Shown one piece after another: positions 51,798 to 60,004 of a stretch of DNA of 64,000 bases. The notes under the pieces were generated by a model. That model was not told the DNA's origin and made no database searches. It saw only the letters and a list, made by a program, of their open reading frames with translations. The stretch comes from Chryseosolibacter histidinae (GTDB lineage Bacteria; Bacteroidota; Bacteroidia; Cytophagales; Cyclobacteriaceae), in NCBI RefSeq assembly GCF_018598225.1, contig NZ_JAHESF010000004.1, positions 124,001 to 188,000 of the forward strand, given 5' to 3'. Position 1 is the stretch's first letter. The number at the start of each line of letters is the position of its first letter. Both the position numbers and the translations under genes were made by a program.

Positions 51798-53533
51798 TCA
51801 GAAATCGGTATCCAACCCAAGTCGATCCTTCATCTCTTTCAGGATCGGGTTCTTTTCTGCGAGGTAATCGAATTTGTCGCGGTTGGTGTAGATGATCTTT
51901 TTTTCGTCGCTGGTGGCGAGCTCGCCGCTTACCTGGATGGAAGTGTTCCTTAACTTTTCGCGAACGAAGGCGGTAAGGTCAATTTTAATGGCGGCAAGCA
52001 TGGTCTCATGCACAGGGCTGAGCAGGCTCACAACAATGTGCTTGCCTTCCAGCAGCTTATAAGGCTGAGACAACATCTGGAATTCTGCCTGATATTTTTT
52101 ACGTGTTGCGGCAAACTCATCCCATGCGGCGCGCAGCTGCTCTTCCGTGAACGGTTCGCTCAATACCCGCTCTGCTTCTGCAGCCTTCTGCTCTTCGAGC
52201 TTGCGATCGGTCTTGAGCAGGTCGGTCAGCTTCAGCGTCTTAGGTGCGCTCTTCTGGCCCTGGCTTGCGGGTGCCTGTGATGGCGGTGCAGGCGGTGTTT
52301 CTTTTCTTGTGTCAGGCGGTAGAGGAGGTGGTGGCGGAGGAGGCTGGGGAGCCGGATTGGTCGCGGGAGCATTAATGATGACAGGCTGATCTTCAGCGAC
52401 CTGTTCAGGATTTTCAGGCGTTACACTAATTTTTTTTTTAATGCCTGTTCTGCAGACGCACCATTTTGCTGAAGGTTGAGCACGTGGCCAACATGTGCCA
52501 TCTTCATGAGGGCAAGCTCGGCGGAGAGTCGCTGATTCTTGCTGGCCTTGTAGTTGATGTCGCACTGGTTGGCGATGTTCAGCCAGGTGAGCAACATCGA
52601 AGGAGGAGCGGTCTGTGCCTGTTCGGCGTATTTTTTCTTCACGCTATCGGGCACTTCCATCAGCTGAACAGTGCGGGCGTCTTGCGAAACGAGGAGGTTG
52701 CGCAGGTGCTCGCTGAGGCCGACGATAAAATTGTGTCCGTCAAAACCCTTTTTCAGGATCTCATCGAACAACAGCAGCGGCTGGGTATGGTTCTGTGATA
52801 AAAGCGAATCGATAACCTTGAAGTAATAATCGTAGTCAAGGATGTGAAGGTTGGCCAGCGTTGACTTGAACGTAACACCTTTACCCGACGAGTACGTCAC
52901 CATCAGGTCGAAGATGGAGAGCGCATCACGCAGGGCACCGTCTGCTTTCTGGGAGATCAGGTGCAACGCTTCATCTTCAGCGGGGATACCTTCATGCTGC
53001 GCGATCTTCTTCAGGTGATTGGCAATGTCGCTGATCTGGATGCGGTTGAAATCAAAGATCTGGCAGCGCGAAAGGATCGTAGGGATCACTTTATGCTTTT
53101 CAGTGGTAGCCAGAATGAAGATGGCGTATGACGGCGGTTCTTCCAGCGTCTTCAGAAATGCATTGAAAGCTGCATTCGAGAGCATGTGAACTTCGTCGAT
53201 GATGTAAACCTTGAATTTTCCGAACTGAGGAGGGTAACGGACCTGGTCGATCAGGTTCCGGATATCTTCCACGGAGTTGTTGGACGCCGCATCGAGCTCG
53301 AAGATGTTCAGCGAATTGGTTTCGGCTTTTTCTTCGAAGCCGTTGATCAGGCGGGCAACGATCCTGGCACAGGTCGTTTTGCCCACACCACGCGGCCCGC
53401 AGAATAAAAGGGCCTGCGCAAGCTTGTTGTTGTCAATGGCGTTCTTGAGCGTGGTGGTAATATGCTCCTGTCCCACCACTTCATCAAAGCCTGTGGGTCT
53501 GTATTTACGCGCCGAGACAACAAAACTATCCAT
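51798..53533 (-). CDS. dnaX: DNA polymerase III gamma/tau subunit (dnaX) with A10 frameshift site
   Basis: Two frames joined by a shift. Frame 0 (53533 to 52421) codes for 370 residues: Walker A GPRGVGKTT at 46-54, Walker B VYIIDEVHML, SRC motif and clamp-loader domains. It ends right after a run of ten A (GCATT-A10-TTAGTG-TAA). A -1 shift in the run continues into a 245-codon frame coding a Pro-rich linker (PQPPPPPPPLPP) and a C-terminal domain (LKLTDLLKTDRKLEEQ…), giving a tau-like product of 578 residues; 1736 coding bases plus one re-read base is an exact codon multiple. The short product would be gamma-like. Notably the Cys4 zinc module after Walker A, usual in DnaX, is missing. A sequencing error in the homopolymer is the alternative. 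Confidence 0.85.
52430..52439 (-). promoter_or_regulatory. A10 slippage site in dnaX
   Basis: Ten consecutive A on the coding strand, with frame 0 codons TTA AAA AAA AAA TTA GTG TAA. Frame 0 stops 6 bases after the run; the -1 frame stays open for 210 codons more. This resembles the dnaX transcriptional slippage run of Thermus and the A-AAA-AAG ribosomal shift of Escherichia coli. A short GCTGA-AGA-TCAGC stem follows about 40 bases downstream. Confidence 0.7.
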
Positions 53534-53695
53534 GCGGCTGCAAGATAGAATTCAGTTGACAATTGACAAGAATGCAGTTGACAATAAATTTGGCCCCGTC
53601 TTTCGAAATTCTGCGTAATGTTCTGAGAGAAAGCAAGATGCACGAATGTTCTGCAGCCGGTGGTCGGCTTGCATCCAATGGAACCAAATTCCCGT
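53534..53695. other. dnaX-ssrA gap with TTGACAA repeats
   Basis: TTGACAA and its reverse TTGTCAA recur (53555-53586 and 53711-53737) and form an imperfect inverted repeat around the gap, in the style of the other intergenic elements. A plus-strand -7 box TAAATTTG lies at 53586-53593. Confidence 0.5.
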
Positions 53696-53703
53696 TATAT
53701 TTG
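53696..53703 (+). promoter_or_regulatory. -7 promoter box upstream of ssrA
   Basis: TATATTTG matches TAnnTTTG, 49 bases before the mature tmRNA 5' end; a precursor trimmed by RNase P would result. Confidence 0.5.
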
Positions 53704-53752
53704 TCTCCCAGTTGTCAATTTGCCTATTGTCAATTGCTTTTTTGTTAATAAC

Positions 53753-54144
53753 GGGGCCGACCGGTTTTGACAGGATGCGTAATGACGTATGCAAGCATGC
53801 AGGCTCATGGGATGAGAGCCTTGAAAGATAGTCCTAAACCATACTTGGCGAGTCTAACTACGCCATGGCTGCTTAATTAACTAATTGTTAGTTAACGCTT
53901 AGGGTCGAGCTAAGAGCTCCCCGGCCATCATCGCTCAGTGCCTTTGTTTTGTGGGCGCTGGTATAGCGGTGTCGTTCAGCAAAACTGCTCCGTGTGAGGT
54001 TACTAAACGCGGCTAAGACACAGTGACTAAGGAGAAGTTTAGGCTGTTGATTGCCTTGCTGCTCCCGACAATTAAAATCAACTAAGCATGTAGAAAGTAC
54101 GGTGTTATCTTCTCTGGACCAGAGTTCGATTCTCTGCGGCTCCA
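53753..54144 (+). ncRNA. ssrA: tmRNA
   Basis: The 5' end GGGGCCGACCGG pairs with the 3' end CGGCTCCA in a tRNA-like acceptor stem; the 3' T-arm reads GTTCGATTCTCTGC. The CCA end is not encoded. The tag frame is readable as GGCGAGTCTAACTACGCC continuing to ATGGCTGCTTAA, giving a peptide GESNYAMAA before the stop; the ending YAMAA fits tags known from Cytophagales-type Bacteroidota. tmRNA with SmpB rescues stalled ribosomes and marks products for ClpXP. Length is 392 bases. Confidence 0.96.
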
Positions 54145-54149
54145 CTCAC

Positions 54150-54187
54150 GCCCACCGCTGGTTAACCAACGGTGGGCTTTTTATTTC
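54150..54187 (+). terminator. tmRNA terminator
   Basis: Arms GCCCACCG (54150-54157) and CGGTGGGC (54170-54177) with an inner GGTTAACC, then TTTTTATTT. It follows the mature tmRNA end by 5 bases. Confidence 0.9.
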
Positions 54188-54240
54188 CGTAACAAGAATA
54201 TTCCTACGCTCCACCAACTTTGTATTATAGACCGTTAACT

Positions 54241-54618
54241 TCACTTTAAATTGGTCATGAAAGTTAATGTGTCGAAATATAAAGTCAGGGATTGAAGCTT
54301 GCCGTTTTTTACCGTCCAATTCTCTGAAACGTTCCCGTTTATTTTCTGGCCGTTCGGGAACTGAAAGTCATAGTTCCCAATGACACTCGCCTTATCGCCT
54401 TCGATGATCATTTGTTTAACTCTCATCGATTGAAATCTTTGTGAAAAGCGTTTTATGATCTCAACATATGCCTGTTTGCCCACTACAGGCTGCGTGTTAT
54501 TCATATCACCGCCTACATATTGAAAGTCGTCAGCAATGGTGTCTTCCCAATTGGCCTTTGCGGCGAAACCCTTGTAATAAGTGTCAAGGAGTTGCTTTGT
54601 GCGTGCGTGATTTTCCAT
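54241..54618 (-). CDS. SnoaL-like/NTF2-fold protein
   Basis: A 125-residue single-domain protein of the SnoaL/ketosteroid isomerase-like cone fold: MENHARTKQLLDTYYKGFAAKANWEDTIADDFQYVGG, then the strand-rich region KASVIGNYDFQFPNGQKINGNVSENWTVKNGKLQSLTLYFD. Members are often stress or detoxification proteins with unknown substrates. It is divergently transcribed from an HxlR regulator, whose palindromic sites overlap its promoter (TATATTTG on the minus strand, 54663-54670), so it is the probable regulated target. Confidence 0.82.
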   Translation of the reverse strand: MENHARTKQLLDTYYKGFAAKANWEDTIADDFQYVGGDMNNTQPVVGKQAYVEIIKRFSQRFQSMRVKQMIIEGDKASVIGNYDFQFPNGQKINGNVSENWTVKNGKLQSLTLYFDTLTFMTNLK

Positions 54619-54646
54619 AAATAAAGAAGTTTTAGTTTAGATGTTG

Positions 54647-54659
54647 TTGCAAAATGCAA
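54647..54659. promoter_or_regulatory. HxlR operator candidate 1
   Basis: The 13-bp palindrome TTGCAAAATGCAA lies just downstream of the minus-strand -7 box of the SnoaL-like gene, about where its transcript should begin. The same sequence, inverted, occurs 32 bp to the right at 54679. Confidence 0.7.
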
Positions 54660-54662
54660 GTA

Positions 54663-54670
54663 CAAATATA
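54663..54670 (-). promoter_or_regulatory. -7 promoter box of the SnoaL-like gene
   Basis: On the minus strand TATATTTG, exact match to TAnnTTTG, 45 bases before the ATG and between the two palindromes. Confidence 0.55.
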
Positions 54671-54678
54671 GGAAGTTA

Positions 54679-54691
54679 TTGCATTTTGCAA
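54679..54691. promoter_or_regulatory. HxlR operator candidate 2
   Basis: TTGCATTTTGCAA, the exact reverse complement of candidate 1. It abuts the hxlR -7 box (54692-54699), so a bound repressor would block both promoters. Centre-to-centre distance is 32 bp, close to three DNA turns, which would put both sites on one face of the helix. Confidence 0.7.
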
Positions 54692-54699
54692 TAGCTTTG
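54692..54699 (+). promoter_or_regulatory. -7 promoter box of the HxlR gene
   Basis: TAGCTTTG matches TAnnTTTG and ends 6 bases before the ATG at 54706, which supports that start. Confidence 0.6.
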
Positions 54700-54705
54700 T
54701 ATTGT

Positions 54706-55113
54706 ATGAGCAAACAAAGATCCGATTGCCCGATAAGCTGTACCCTTGATGTGATTGGGGACAAATGGTCGCTTTTGATCATCAGAGACGTTATGCTGCG
54801 GGGTAAAATGTCTTACAGCGAGTTTTTAAATTCGGAAGAGAAGATCGCCACGAACATTCTTGTGAGCCGGCTTACTGTTCTGGAAGAGGAGAAGATCCTG
54901 GTGAAGAACGTATCGCCGGAGAATAAATCCAAATACATCTATAGCCTCACCCAGAAAGGCGCAGACCTGCTACCGATAATAATCGAGCTGATGGATTGGG
55001 GGGCAAAGTATAACAAGAACTGTCCAAGAAAAGAGCTTGGGCAGAAGATCAAAAAGGATAAATCGGCTGTGGTGCGGGAATTAAGTGAGGCCTTAAAACA
55101 AAAGGTGAAATAG
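54706..55113 (+). CDS. HxlR-family transcriptional regulator
   Basis: A 135-residue winged-helix regulator. The start MSKQRSDCPISCTLDVIGDKWSLLIIRDVMLRG is the standard HxlR beginning and follows the -7 box by 6 bases; the ATG at 54679 lies inside the operator and is rejected. Cys8 and Cys12 near the N-terminus are typical of thiol- or aldehyde-sensing HxlR proteins. The recognition helix region is KIATNILVSRLTVLEEEKIL. It most likely represses itself and the divergent SnoaL-like gene through the paired palindromes. Confidence 0.9.
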   Translation: MSKQRSDCPISCTLDVIGDKWSLLIIRDVMLRGKMSYSEFLNSEEKIATNILVSRLTVLEEEKILVKNVSPENKSKYIYSLTQKGADLLPIIIELMDWGAKYNKNCPRKELGQKIKKDKSAVVRELSEALKQKVK

Positions 55114-55126
55114 CTAACTTGCCGGT

Positions 55127-55477
55127 ATGAAGAATGCTATCAGCCTGCACGTCAGTCACCCCAGTGCCAAACGAACAGAACATTTCCTGAACCGCGTTGA
55201 GGAGGAACTGGTGCAGATCCCGTTCGACTGGCAGAAGCTAAAACGAGCAGATGTTGTCAGTGGAGCGGCTAAGCTTGTAACGAAAGATCGATCCATTGCC
55301 ATCGTGGTGGTGTTTGCAGATTCTTACCTCGATGCCAATGAGATCGCCAGCGCAAATGCATTTCCTGAATTGCTGCATGCGCGATGGACGGTTAATGGGG
55401 ATGTGCTGTATCTTGTTGAGGCCGCGGATCAGGATAAGGTGAGCGCGTTATTGAGTCTTTTTGCGGGAGAAGAGTGA
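55127..55477 (+). CDS. Small protein of unknown function
   Basis: A 116-residue cytoplasmic protein starting MKNAISLHVSHPSAKRTEHFLNRV. The sequence alternates helices and strands (IAIVVVFADSYLDANEIASANAFPELLHARWTV; LYLVEAADQDKVSALLSLF), without a named motif. It begins 13 bases after the hxlR stop, so it may share that transcript. I do not recognise it. Confidence 0.6.
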   Translation: MKNAISLHVSHPSAKRTEHFLNRVEEELVQIPFDWQKLKRADVVSGAAKLVTKDRSIAIVVVFADSYLDANEIASANAFPELLHARWTVNGDVLYLVEAADQDKVSALLSLFAGEE

Positions 55478-55545
55478 AGCTTTTTTGTGACTGAGAATTC
55501 TCTATATTGAGGGCAGGCTTGGCTTTGCTAAAATTATTCGCCACT

Positions 55546-55974
55546 ATGACTTTAAAAGAATACAGAGAATATTTTCGTGTGAGTTATAACCAGTTCATCA
55601 CGCAGCATAACATCCAGGATAGTCAAATCAGCAAAAACGTTCGTTACAAAAAACTTACGGACGTGGACCGGATCGAACTTGGCAATAACCAGTGGCTCTA
55701 CTTCAAGGACGGTGAATTAAAAATGATCTACATCTCGGATGAAGCCCTGGCAAAAAAGATCTGGACTGAGTTCAAAAGCATTGCTGCCAGCACTACCGAA
55801 GAAACAGTTCGCTCCAGGGCAGGGAAAACTTCCAATCAAATAGTTTTTGCTGAACAAGGTATTACAGTTTCTACACACAAAGACAGCGTGGATTTCATCG
55901 AAATATATCCTCCGCAGTCTCTGCAAAATTATCTGGCCAATATTTATCGCGATCCGGGGCCGTTTATAAGATAG
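55546..55974 (+). CDS. Protein of unknown function
   Basis: About 142 residues starting MTLKEYREYFRVSYNQFITQ; the ATG at 55507 adds 13 residues and is less likely. No signal or membrane segment. The region NNQWLYFKDGELKMIYISDEALAKKIWTEF may be a small beta-helix domain. Function unknown. Confidence 0.6.
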   Translation: MTLKEYREYFRVSYNQFITQHNIQDSQISKNVRYKKLTDVDRIELGNNQWLYFKDGELKMIYISDEALAKKIWTEFKSIAASTTEETVRSRAGKTSNQIVFAEQGITVSTHKDSVDFIEIYPPQSLQNYLANIYRDPGPFIR

Positions 55975-56030
55975 GCAGCAATACCACCCTTGCTTATTGC
56001 ACCGGGCATGGGTTTGTTATTGGCACTGGT

Positions 56031-57350
56031 ATGGCGCACAGATTCATGTTTGCAACCGGCATTGAGAACAGCAATCCAACCATTGACGGCGGCCGGTTTC
56101 GCGTGGATGAGTACGAAAAATGCGGCCATTACAAATACTGGAAAACTGATTTCGAGCTCGTTCAGGAGCTGAAGATCCACTTCCTGCGATACGGTCCTCC
56201 GATCCACAAAACATTTCTTAGTCCTGGCCGCTACGACTGGTCGTTTGCAGATGAGACTTTCGGCGACCTGCGGAGAAGAAAGATCATCCCGATCGTTGAC
56301 CTTTGTCATTTCGGATTGCCCGATTGGCTTGGGAATTTTCAGAACCCCGATTTCCCTGAATTGTTTGCAACCTACGCGGCCGATTTTGCCAAACGGTACC
56401 CCTGGGTGCAGCTATACACGCCGGTAAACGAAATGTATATCTGCGCACTTTTTTCCGCCTACTACGGATGGTGGAATGAGCAGCTTACCACCGACAGATC
56501 GTTCGTTACAGCTTTGAAACATATTGTCAAAGCCAATGTGCTGGCTATGCGCAGGATCATCGAAGTGAGGCCGGATGCCATTTTTATCCAAAGTGAATCA
56601 ACAGAATACTTTCACGCCGAAAATCCCCGGGCCATCAAACCCGCCGAGCTGATGAATGCGCGGCGGTTTCTTTCGCTCGACCTGAATTATGGCAAACGTG
56701 TGGAATCCGAGATGTACGAATATCTCATGGACAACGGAATGACGCGCGAGGAGTATCACTTCTTTCATTCCAACAACCTCAAACGTTATTGTGTGATGGG
56801 TAATGACTATTATATTACCAATGAGCACCGCGTTTGCCAGGACGGTTCCACCAAATCGGCGGGTGAAGTATTCGGATATTACGCCATAACCCTGCAGTAC
56901 TATCAGCGATACCAGCTTCCGGTGATGCATACGGAGACCAACTTCTGGGAAGGCGCCCGTGGTGACGAGTCCGTAAACTGGTTGTGGAAGGAGTGGGCCA
57001 ACGTACTTCGTGTCAGGAATGACGGTGTGCCCATCGTTGGCTTTACCTGGTATTCGTTAACCGACCAGGTTGACTGGGATACCGCGCTTCGGCAAAACAA
57101 CGGCACCGTGAACCCATTGGGACTGTATGACCTCAACCGGAACATCCGCCCCGTAGGGAGGGCCTATCAGCAACTTATTCACGACTGGCGTGAAGTGCTG
57201 CCACTGCAAAGCATTTGCCTCGTGATGCCCATCGAATACCCTGACAAGTTTGAACCCGGTGCGCAGGAGATCAAACGAAGCGCTGTTGCAGCGCGCAACG
57301 ATCAAAGCACGCATTCACTGCTGAAGGCGGGACAGGAATCCAATAAATGA
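56031..57350 (+). CDS. Family 1 glycoside hydrolase-like protein
   Basis: A 439-residue TIM-barrel protein of the GH1 type. Start MAHRFMFATGIENSNPTIDGG. The acid/base Glu134 is in YTPVNEMY and the nucleophile Glu302 in HTETNFWEG, both in GH1 positions after strands 4 and 7. Residues KKCGHYKYW and FGLPDWLGNF resemble GH1 substrate walls. No signal peptide, so it works inside the cell or is released otherwise. The substrate sugar cannot be told. It is on its own between small unknown genes. Confidence 0.85.
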   Translation: MAHRFMFATGIENSNPTIDGGRFRVDEYEKCGHYKYWKTDFELVQELKIHFLRYGPPIHKTFLSPGRYDWSFADETFGDLRRRKIIPIVDLCHFGLPDWLGNFQNPDFPELFATYAADFAKRYPWVQLYTPVNEMYICALFSAYYGWWNEQLTTDRSFVTALKHIVKANVLAMRRIIEVRPDAIFIQSESTEYFHAENPRAIKPAELMNARRFLSLDLNYGKRVESEMYEYLMDNGMTREEYHFFHSNNLKRYCVMGNDYYITNEHRVCQDGSTKSAGEVFGYYAITLQYYQRYQLPVMHTETNFWEGARGDESVNWLWKEWANVLRVRNDGVPIVGFTWYSLTDQVDWDTALRQNNGTVNPLGLYDLNRNIRPVGRAYQQLIHDWREVLPLQSICLVMPIEYPDKFEPGAQEIKRSAVAARNDQSTHSLLKAGQESNK

Positions 57351-57556
57351 GCGAGTCACGACTACATTTCAAACCTGCTTCACTACACTTCGCGCCCCCA
57401 TCACTATATTCCGAAGCAACAGCCCATCGTTGGGACACCGGTTGCCCGTACTTTACCTGGGCGGAGTAAGCTTTGGGTACCGACCAGTGAAATACTGGCG
57501 GGCCATTCCCGATCTTATATCCATGTTATGAATCGTATCATCTAATGCAGGGATCT

Positions 57557-58459
57557 ATGAAATGTAAAACCGTTGTTGTGTTGTTTGTTTTGAATTGTAT
57601 GGGTGTCAGCAGCTTTTCGCAGGGTGCTTCAGACCCGCTCGACGATGACTTTTCCAGCCCGGCCACCATGGCTAACTGGAAGTGGCTGCATTCGGTGGAA
57701 GGATGGCCCGACAAGGTGCGCAAGACAGAGATCAGCAATGGAAACCTGGTGATCGAGCCGGGAACGTCAGGCTGGTTTGCCGATAAAAATGCCCCGTTCC
57801 TGTTCAAGGAAGTGAACGGTGATTTTGATGTAAGGGCGCGTGTTAAGGCAACCGGGCTCACTGCTGATGTTGCTCAAACCACGTGGTCTCTCGGCGGCCT
57901 GATGGTACGGGTGCCTAAAAAAAGTAAAAAAGACAACTGGGTTCCCAGGGATGAGAACTGGTTGTTTATGACCACAGGCGTTGCCGAAGTGCCAGGCAAG
58001 CAGGTTGTGGAAACGAAGTATACCCTCAACAGCCGTTCAAACCTGAAGCTGAGGGATGCCAAGGCCGACTGGATCACCCTCCGAATAGTGCGTGTAGGGC
58101 ATGCGTTCATATTGCTGACGAAATATGACAATGACAAGGCATGGACTGTACAAGACAGGTTTTATATAGCAGACTGGCCACCCGTGCTGCAGGTGGGGTT
58201 CAATGCCTACACCAACAGCATGGCCGTTCCCGGCAATATACTTTGGGGCGACCCGTTCAGGTTCAATTCAGAAATATTCGATCATCTGGGTAAAGTCGAC
58301 TTCAGGCTTACCGTGGATTTTATAACATTCAAAAAAACGAGGCAGAGCTTTCAGGTAGCAGGAAGTCCGGGGCAGACCTGGCTCAACCAGGTATCGAAGA
58401 ATACACTGGCAGATCACGCGGTAAGCAATGAGGAAATTCTTTCGCTGTTAGGTGATTGA
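57557..58459 (+). CDS. Secreted DUF1349-like protein
   Basis: About 300 residues. Start MKCKTVVVLFVLNCMGVSSFSQG, a signal peptide; an ATG four codons upstream is possible. The mature part (DPLDDDFSSPATMANWKWLHSVEGWPDKV, FEVNGDFDVRARV, LMVRVPKKSKKDNW, VETKYTLNSRSNLKLR) has the beta-jellyroll style of DUF1349/concanavalin-like proteins that often bind glycans. No catalytic residues were picked out. It follows the GH1 gene on the same strand after 206 bp and may act on a related sugar. Confidence 0.7.
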   Translation: MKCKTVVVLFVLNCMGVSSFSQGASDPLDDDFSSPATMANWKWLHSVEGWPDKVRKTEISNGNLVIEPGTSGWFADKNAPFLFKEVNGDFDVRARVKATGLTADVAQTTWSLGGLMVRVPKKSKKDNWVPRDENWLFMTTGVAEVPGKQVVETKYTLNSRSNLKLRDAKADWITLRIVRVGHAFILLTKYDNDKAWTVQDRFYIADWPPVLQVGFNAYTNSMAVPGNILWGDPFRFNSEIFDHLGKVDFRLTVDFITFKKTRQSFQVAGSPGQTWLNQVSKNTLADHAVSNEEILSLLGD

Positions 58460-58525
58460 GTGTCGGAATTATCCGCCCATAAAAGATTGTAACCTTGATC
58501 ACACCTGACCGTTGTACGCATGTAT

Positions 58526-59290
58526 ATGAAAAAGAATTATTCCGCATCGCTCATCGCCCTTCTGTTCCTTTGCCTGGCCTGTAGCGATGATGATAATACA
58601 AAGGATCCGTCATCACTGCCAGCCAAAGCGTTAGATCAGTATGGTGGTGCGCTGGTGAACATCGAGCAGCTTACCAACGAAATGGAATTCATTGCACGCG
58701 AGGCACTGACCGGTACATTCACTTCTTTTCTGACTTGCTCAAACATTCAGACCACCATCGATGGCGCGGACAAGGTCTACACCATAACGTTCTCTGGGGG
58801 AGCTTGCGCCGATAACAGGAAACGGTCGGGGCAGCTGCGCGTGGCTGTAAACCAGGGCACGCTGGAGGTGATGATCCAAACCACAACGCTCGTTCGTGAT
58901 GCGCATAGCCTTGAAGGCATCTTCAGCTTCCAGCCCGTGACACAGGATCAGAAAGCGTATACCAAACTGGTTGTGCTGAACGGAAAATGGACGGAGGATG
59001 GTCGCTCGATTACCTTCACAGCCAATAAACAATATTCGTGGCTGCAGGGCAGACAGACACCTGCACCGGATGACGACAGGCTGGAGGTTGTATCGGGAGA
59101 TTACTTCATCACCATACCATCGGTCGGCCCGTGCGAAGCCGAGATCAAAACACCTTTGCAGATCCACGGCGAATGTGCCGCCAGGTTGCATCTACCGGTT
59201 TCAGGCAAAGTGACCCTTGAAACGATTCAGTATACAAAAACCGTAAGCTTTGGAGATGGAGCATGTGCTTCGGCTCCCACGCAGGAATAG
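58526..59290 (+). CDS. Lipoprotein of unknown function
   Basis: About 254 residues; signal MKKNYSASLIALLFLCLAC with a lipobox Cys followed by the acidic SDDDNTKDPSS, a common surface-export signature in Bacteroidota lipoproteins. An ATG two codons upstream (58520) is also possible. The remainder is beta-rich with Cys pairs (CSNIQ, CADN, CEAE, CAARL). No family is recognised. A TAACCTTG sequence near 58490 is one base away from a -7 box. Confidence 0.65.
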   Translation: MKKNYSASLIALLFLCLACSDDDNTKDPSSLPAKALDQYGGALVNIEQLTNEMEFIAREALTGTFTSFLTCSNIQTTIDGADKVYTITFSGGACADNRKRSGQLRVAVNQGTLEVMIQTTTLVRDAHSLEGIFSFQPVTQDQKAYTKLVVLNGKWTEDGRSITFTANKQYSWLQGRQTPAPDDDRLEVVSGDYFITIPSVGPCEAEIKTPLQIHGECAARLHLPVSGKVTLETIQYTKTVSFGDGACASAPTQE

Positions 59291-59295
59291 TAGGC

Positions 59296-59326
59296 CCTCC
59301 TTCGCCAAGGCTACGGCGGACAAAGC
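59296..59326. repeat. CCTCCTTCGC…GGCGG repeat element
   Basis: CCTCCTTCGCCAAGGCTACG followed by GGCGGACAAAGC lies just after the lipoprotein stop. Translated it reads SFAKATADKA, a peptide often seen in spurious Bacteroidota ORFs. A related palindrome in reverse is at 19734-19755. Confidence 0.6.
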
Positions 59327-59436
59327 AATGAGCGTGCACATTATTGGCGTTCAGCGTACTTATGTTCAGGCCATGGGATGTTCCGTTGTTGAGACCTCGT
59401 CGATCACTTCTCCTTTCAGCTATAACAAAAGGTTTA

Positions 59437-59444
59437 TATCTTTG
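59437..59444 (+). promoter_or_regulatory. -7 promoter box before the DUF2214 gene
   Basis: TATCTTTG matches TAnnTTTG, 32 bases before the ATG at 59477. Confidence 0.45.
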
Positions 59445-59476
59445 AAGGATTTATTTAACCATTTTAAGTCCGCCTC

Positions 59477-59926
59477 ATGACAACCGAGATCCTGCTGCGT
59501 TATGTTCATTTCATCTCCATTTTTACCATCGTTGGCACGCTTGTATCGGAGCACCTTTTGCTGAAACCGCAGCTGACGCGCGGTGAGATAGGAAAGTTGT
59601 CGCGCATCGATGCCGTGTATGGAATCGCCGCGCTCACACTGCTTGCGGCCGGGCTTACTATGTGGCTGGGTGGCGTTACAAAACCTTCTGTCTATTACAC
59701 CAAGAACTGGATCTTTCACCTGAAGATCACCTGTTTTGCGTTGATCGGTATTTTGTCGATCTATCCCACCATGTTTTTTATCAGAAGCCGGAAGGGGGAT
59801 CCGGCAGAGATGGTATCGGTACCGAAGGCGGTGGTCTGGATGCTCAGGTTCGAGCTGACACTGCTGGTGATCATTCCGCTGCTGGCGGGATTGATGTCGC
59901 GTGGCGTCGGATATTTCGGTCGATAA
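59477..59926 (+). CDS. DUF2214-family membrane protein
   Basis: A 149-residue protein with four predicted membrane helices (about 5-25, 45-65, 78-98 and 122-142), starting MTTEILLRYVHFISIF. The His of RYVHF and the segment YYTKNWIFHLKITCF with His79 are well conserved in DUF2214, which has been proposed as heme-protein-related, without proof. Separated by a terminator from the convergent NHL lipoprotein gene. Confidence 0.78.
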   Translation: MTTEILLRYVHFISIFTIVGTLVSEHLLLKPQLTRGEIGKLSRIDAVYGIAALTLLAAGLTMWLGGVTKPSVYYTKNWIFHLKITCFALIGILSIYPTMFFIRSRKGDPAEMVSVPKAVVWMLRFELTLLVIIPLLAGLMSRGVGYFGR

Positions 59927-59941
59927 TTTCAGACATAAATA

Positions 59942-59980
59942 AACCCCTTAAGACGTCAAGGTCCTAAGGGGTTCTTTTCT
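59942..59980. terminator. Bidirectional terminator between convergent genes
   Basis: Arms AACCCCTTA (59942-59950) and TAAGGGGTT (59965-59973) with an inner GAC/GTC pair, then CTTTTCT; A-rich on the left. Serves the DUF2214 gene and the NHL lipoprotein gene. Confidence 0.85.
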
Positions 59981-60004
59981 CAGGTTACTAAAACATCTAA
60001 AGGC

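Noticed and set aside
51798-52565. Separate gene for the Pro-rich 255-codon frame
   Set aside because: Its first 45 codons overlap dnaX and look non-coding; it makes better sense as the -1 continuation of dnaX.
53888-54145. 85-codon minus-strand frame
   Set aside because: It lies inside the tmRNA gene, whose structure and tag are clear.
59250-59480. 76-codon frame containing SFAKATADKA
   Set aside because: It runs through a repeat element and has no coding signs otherwise.
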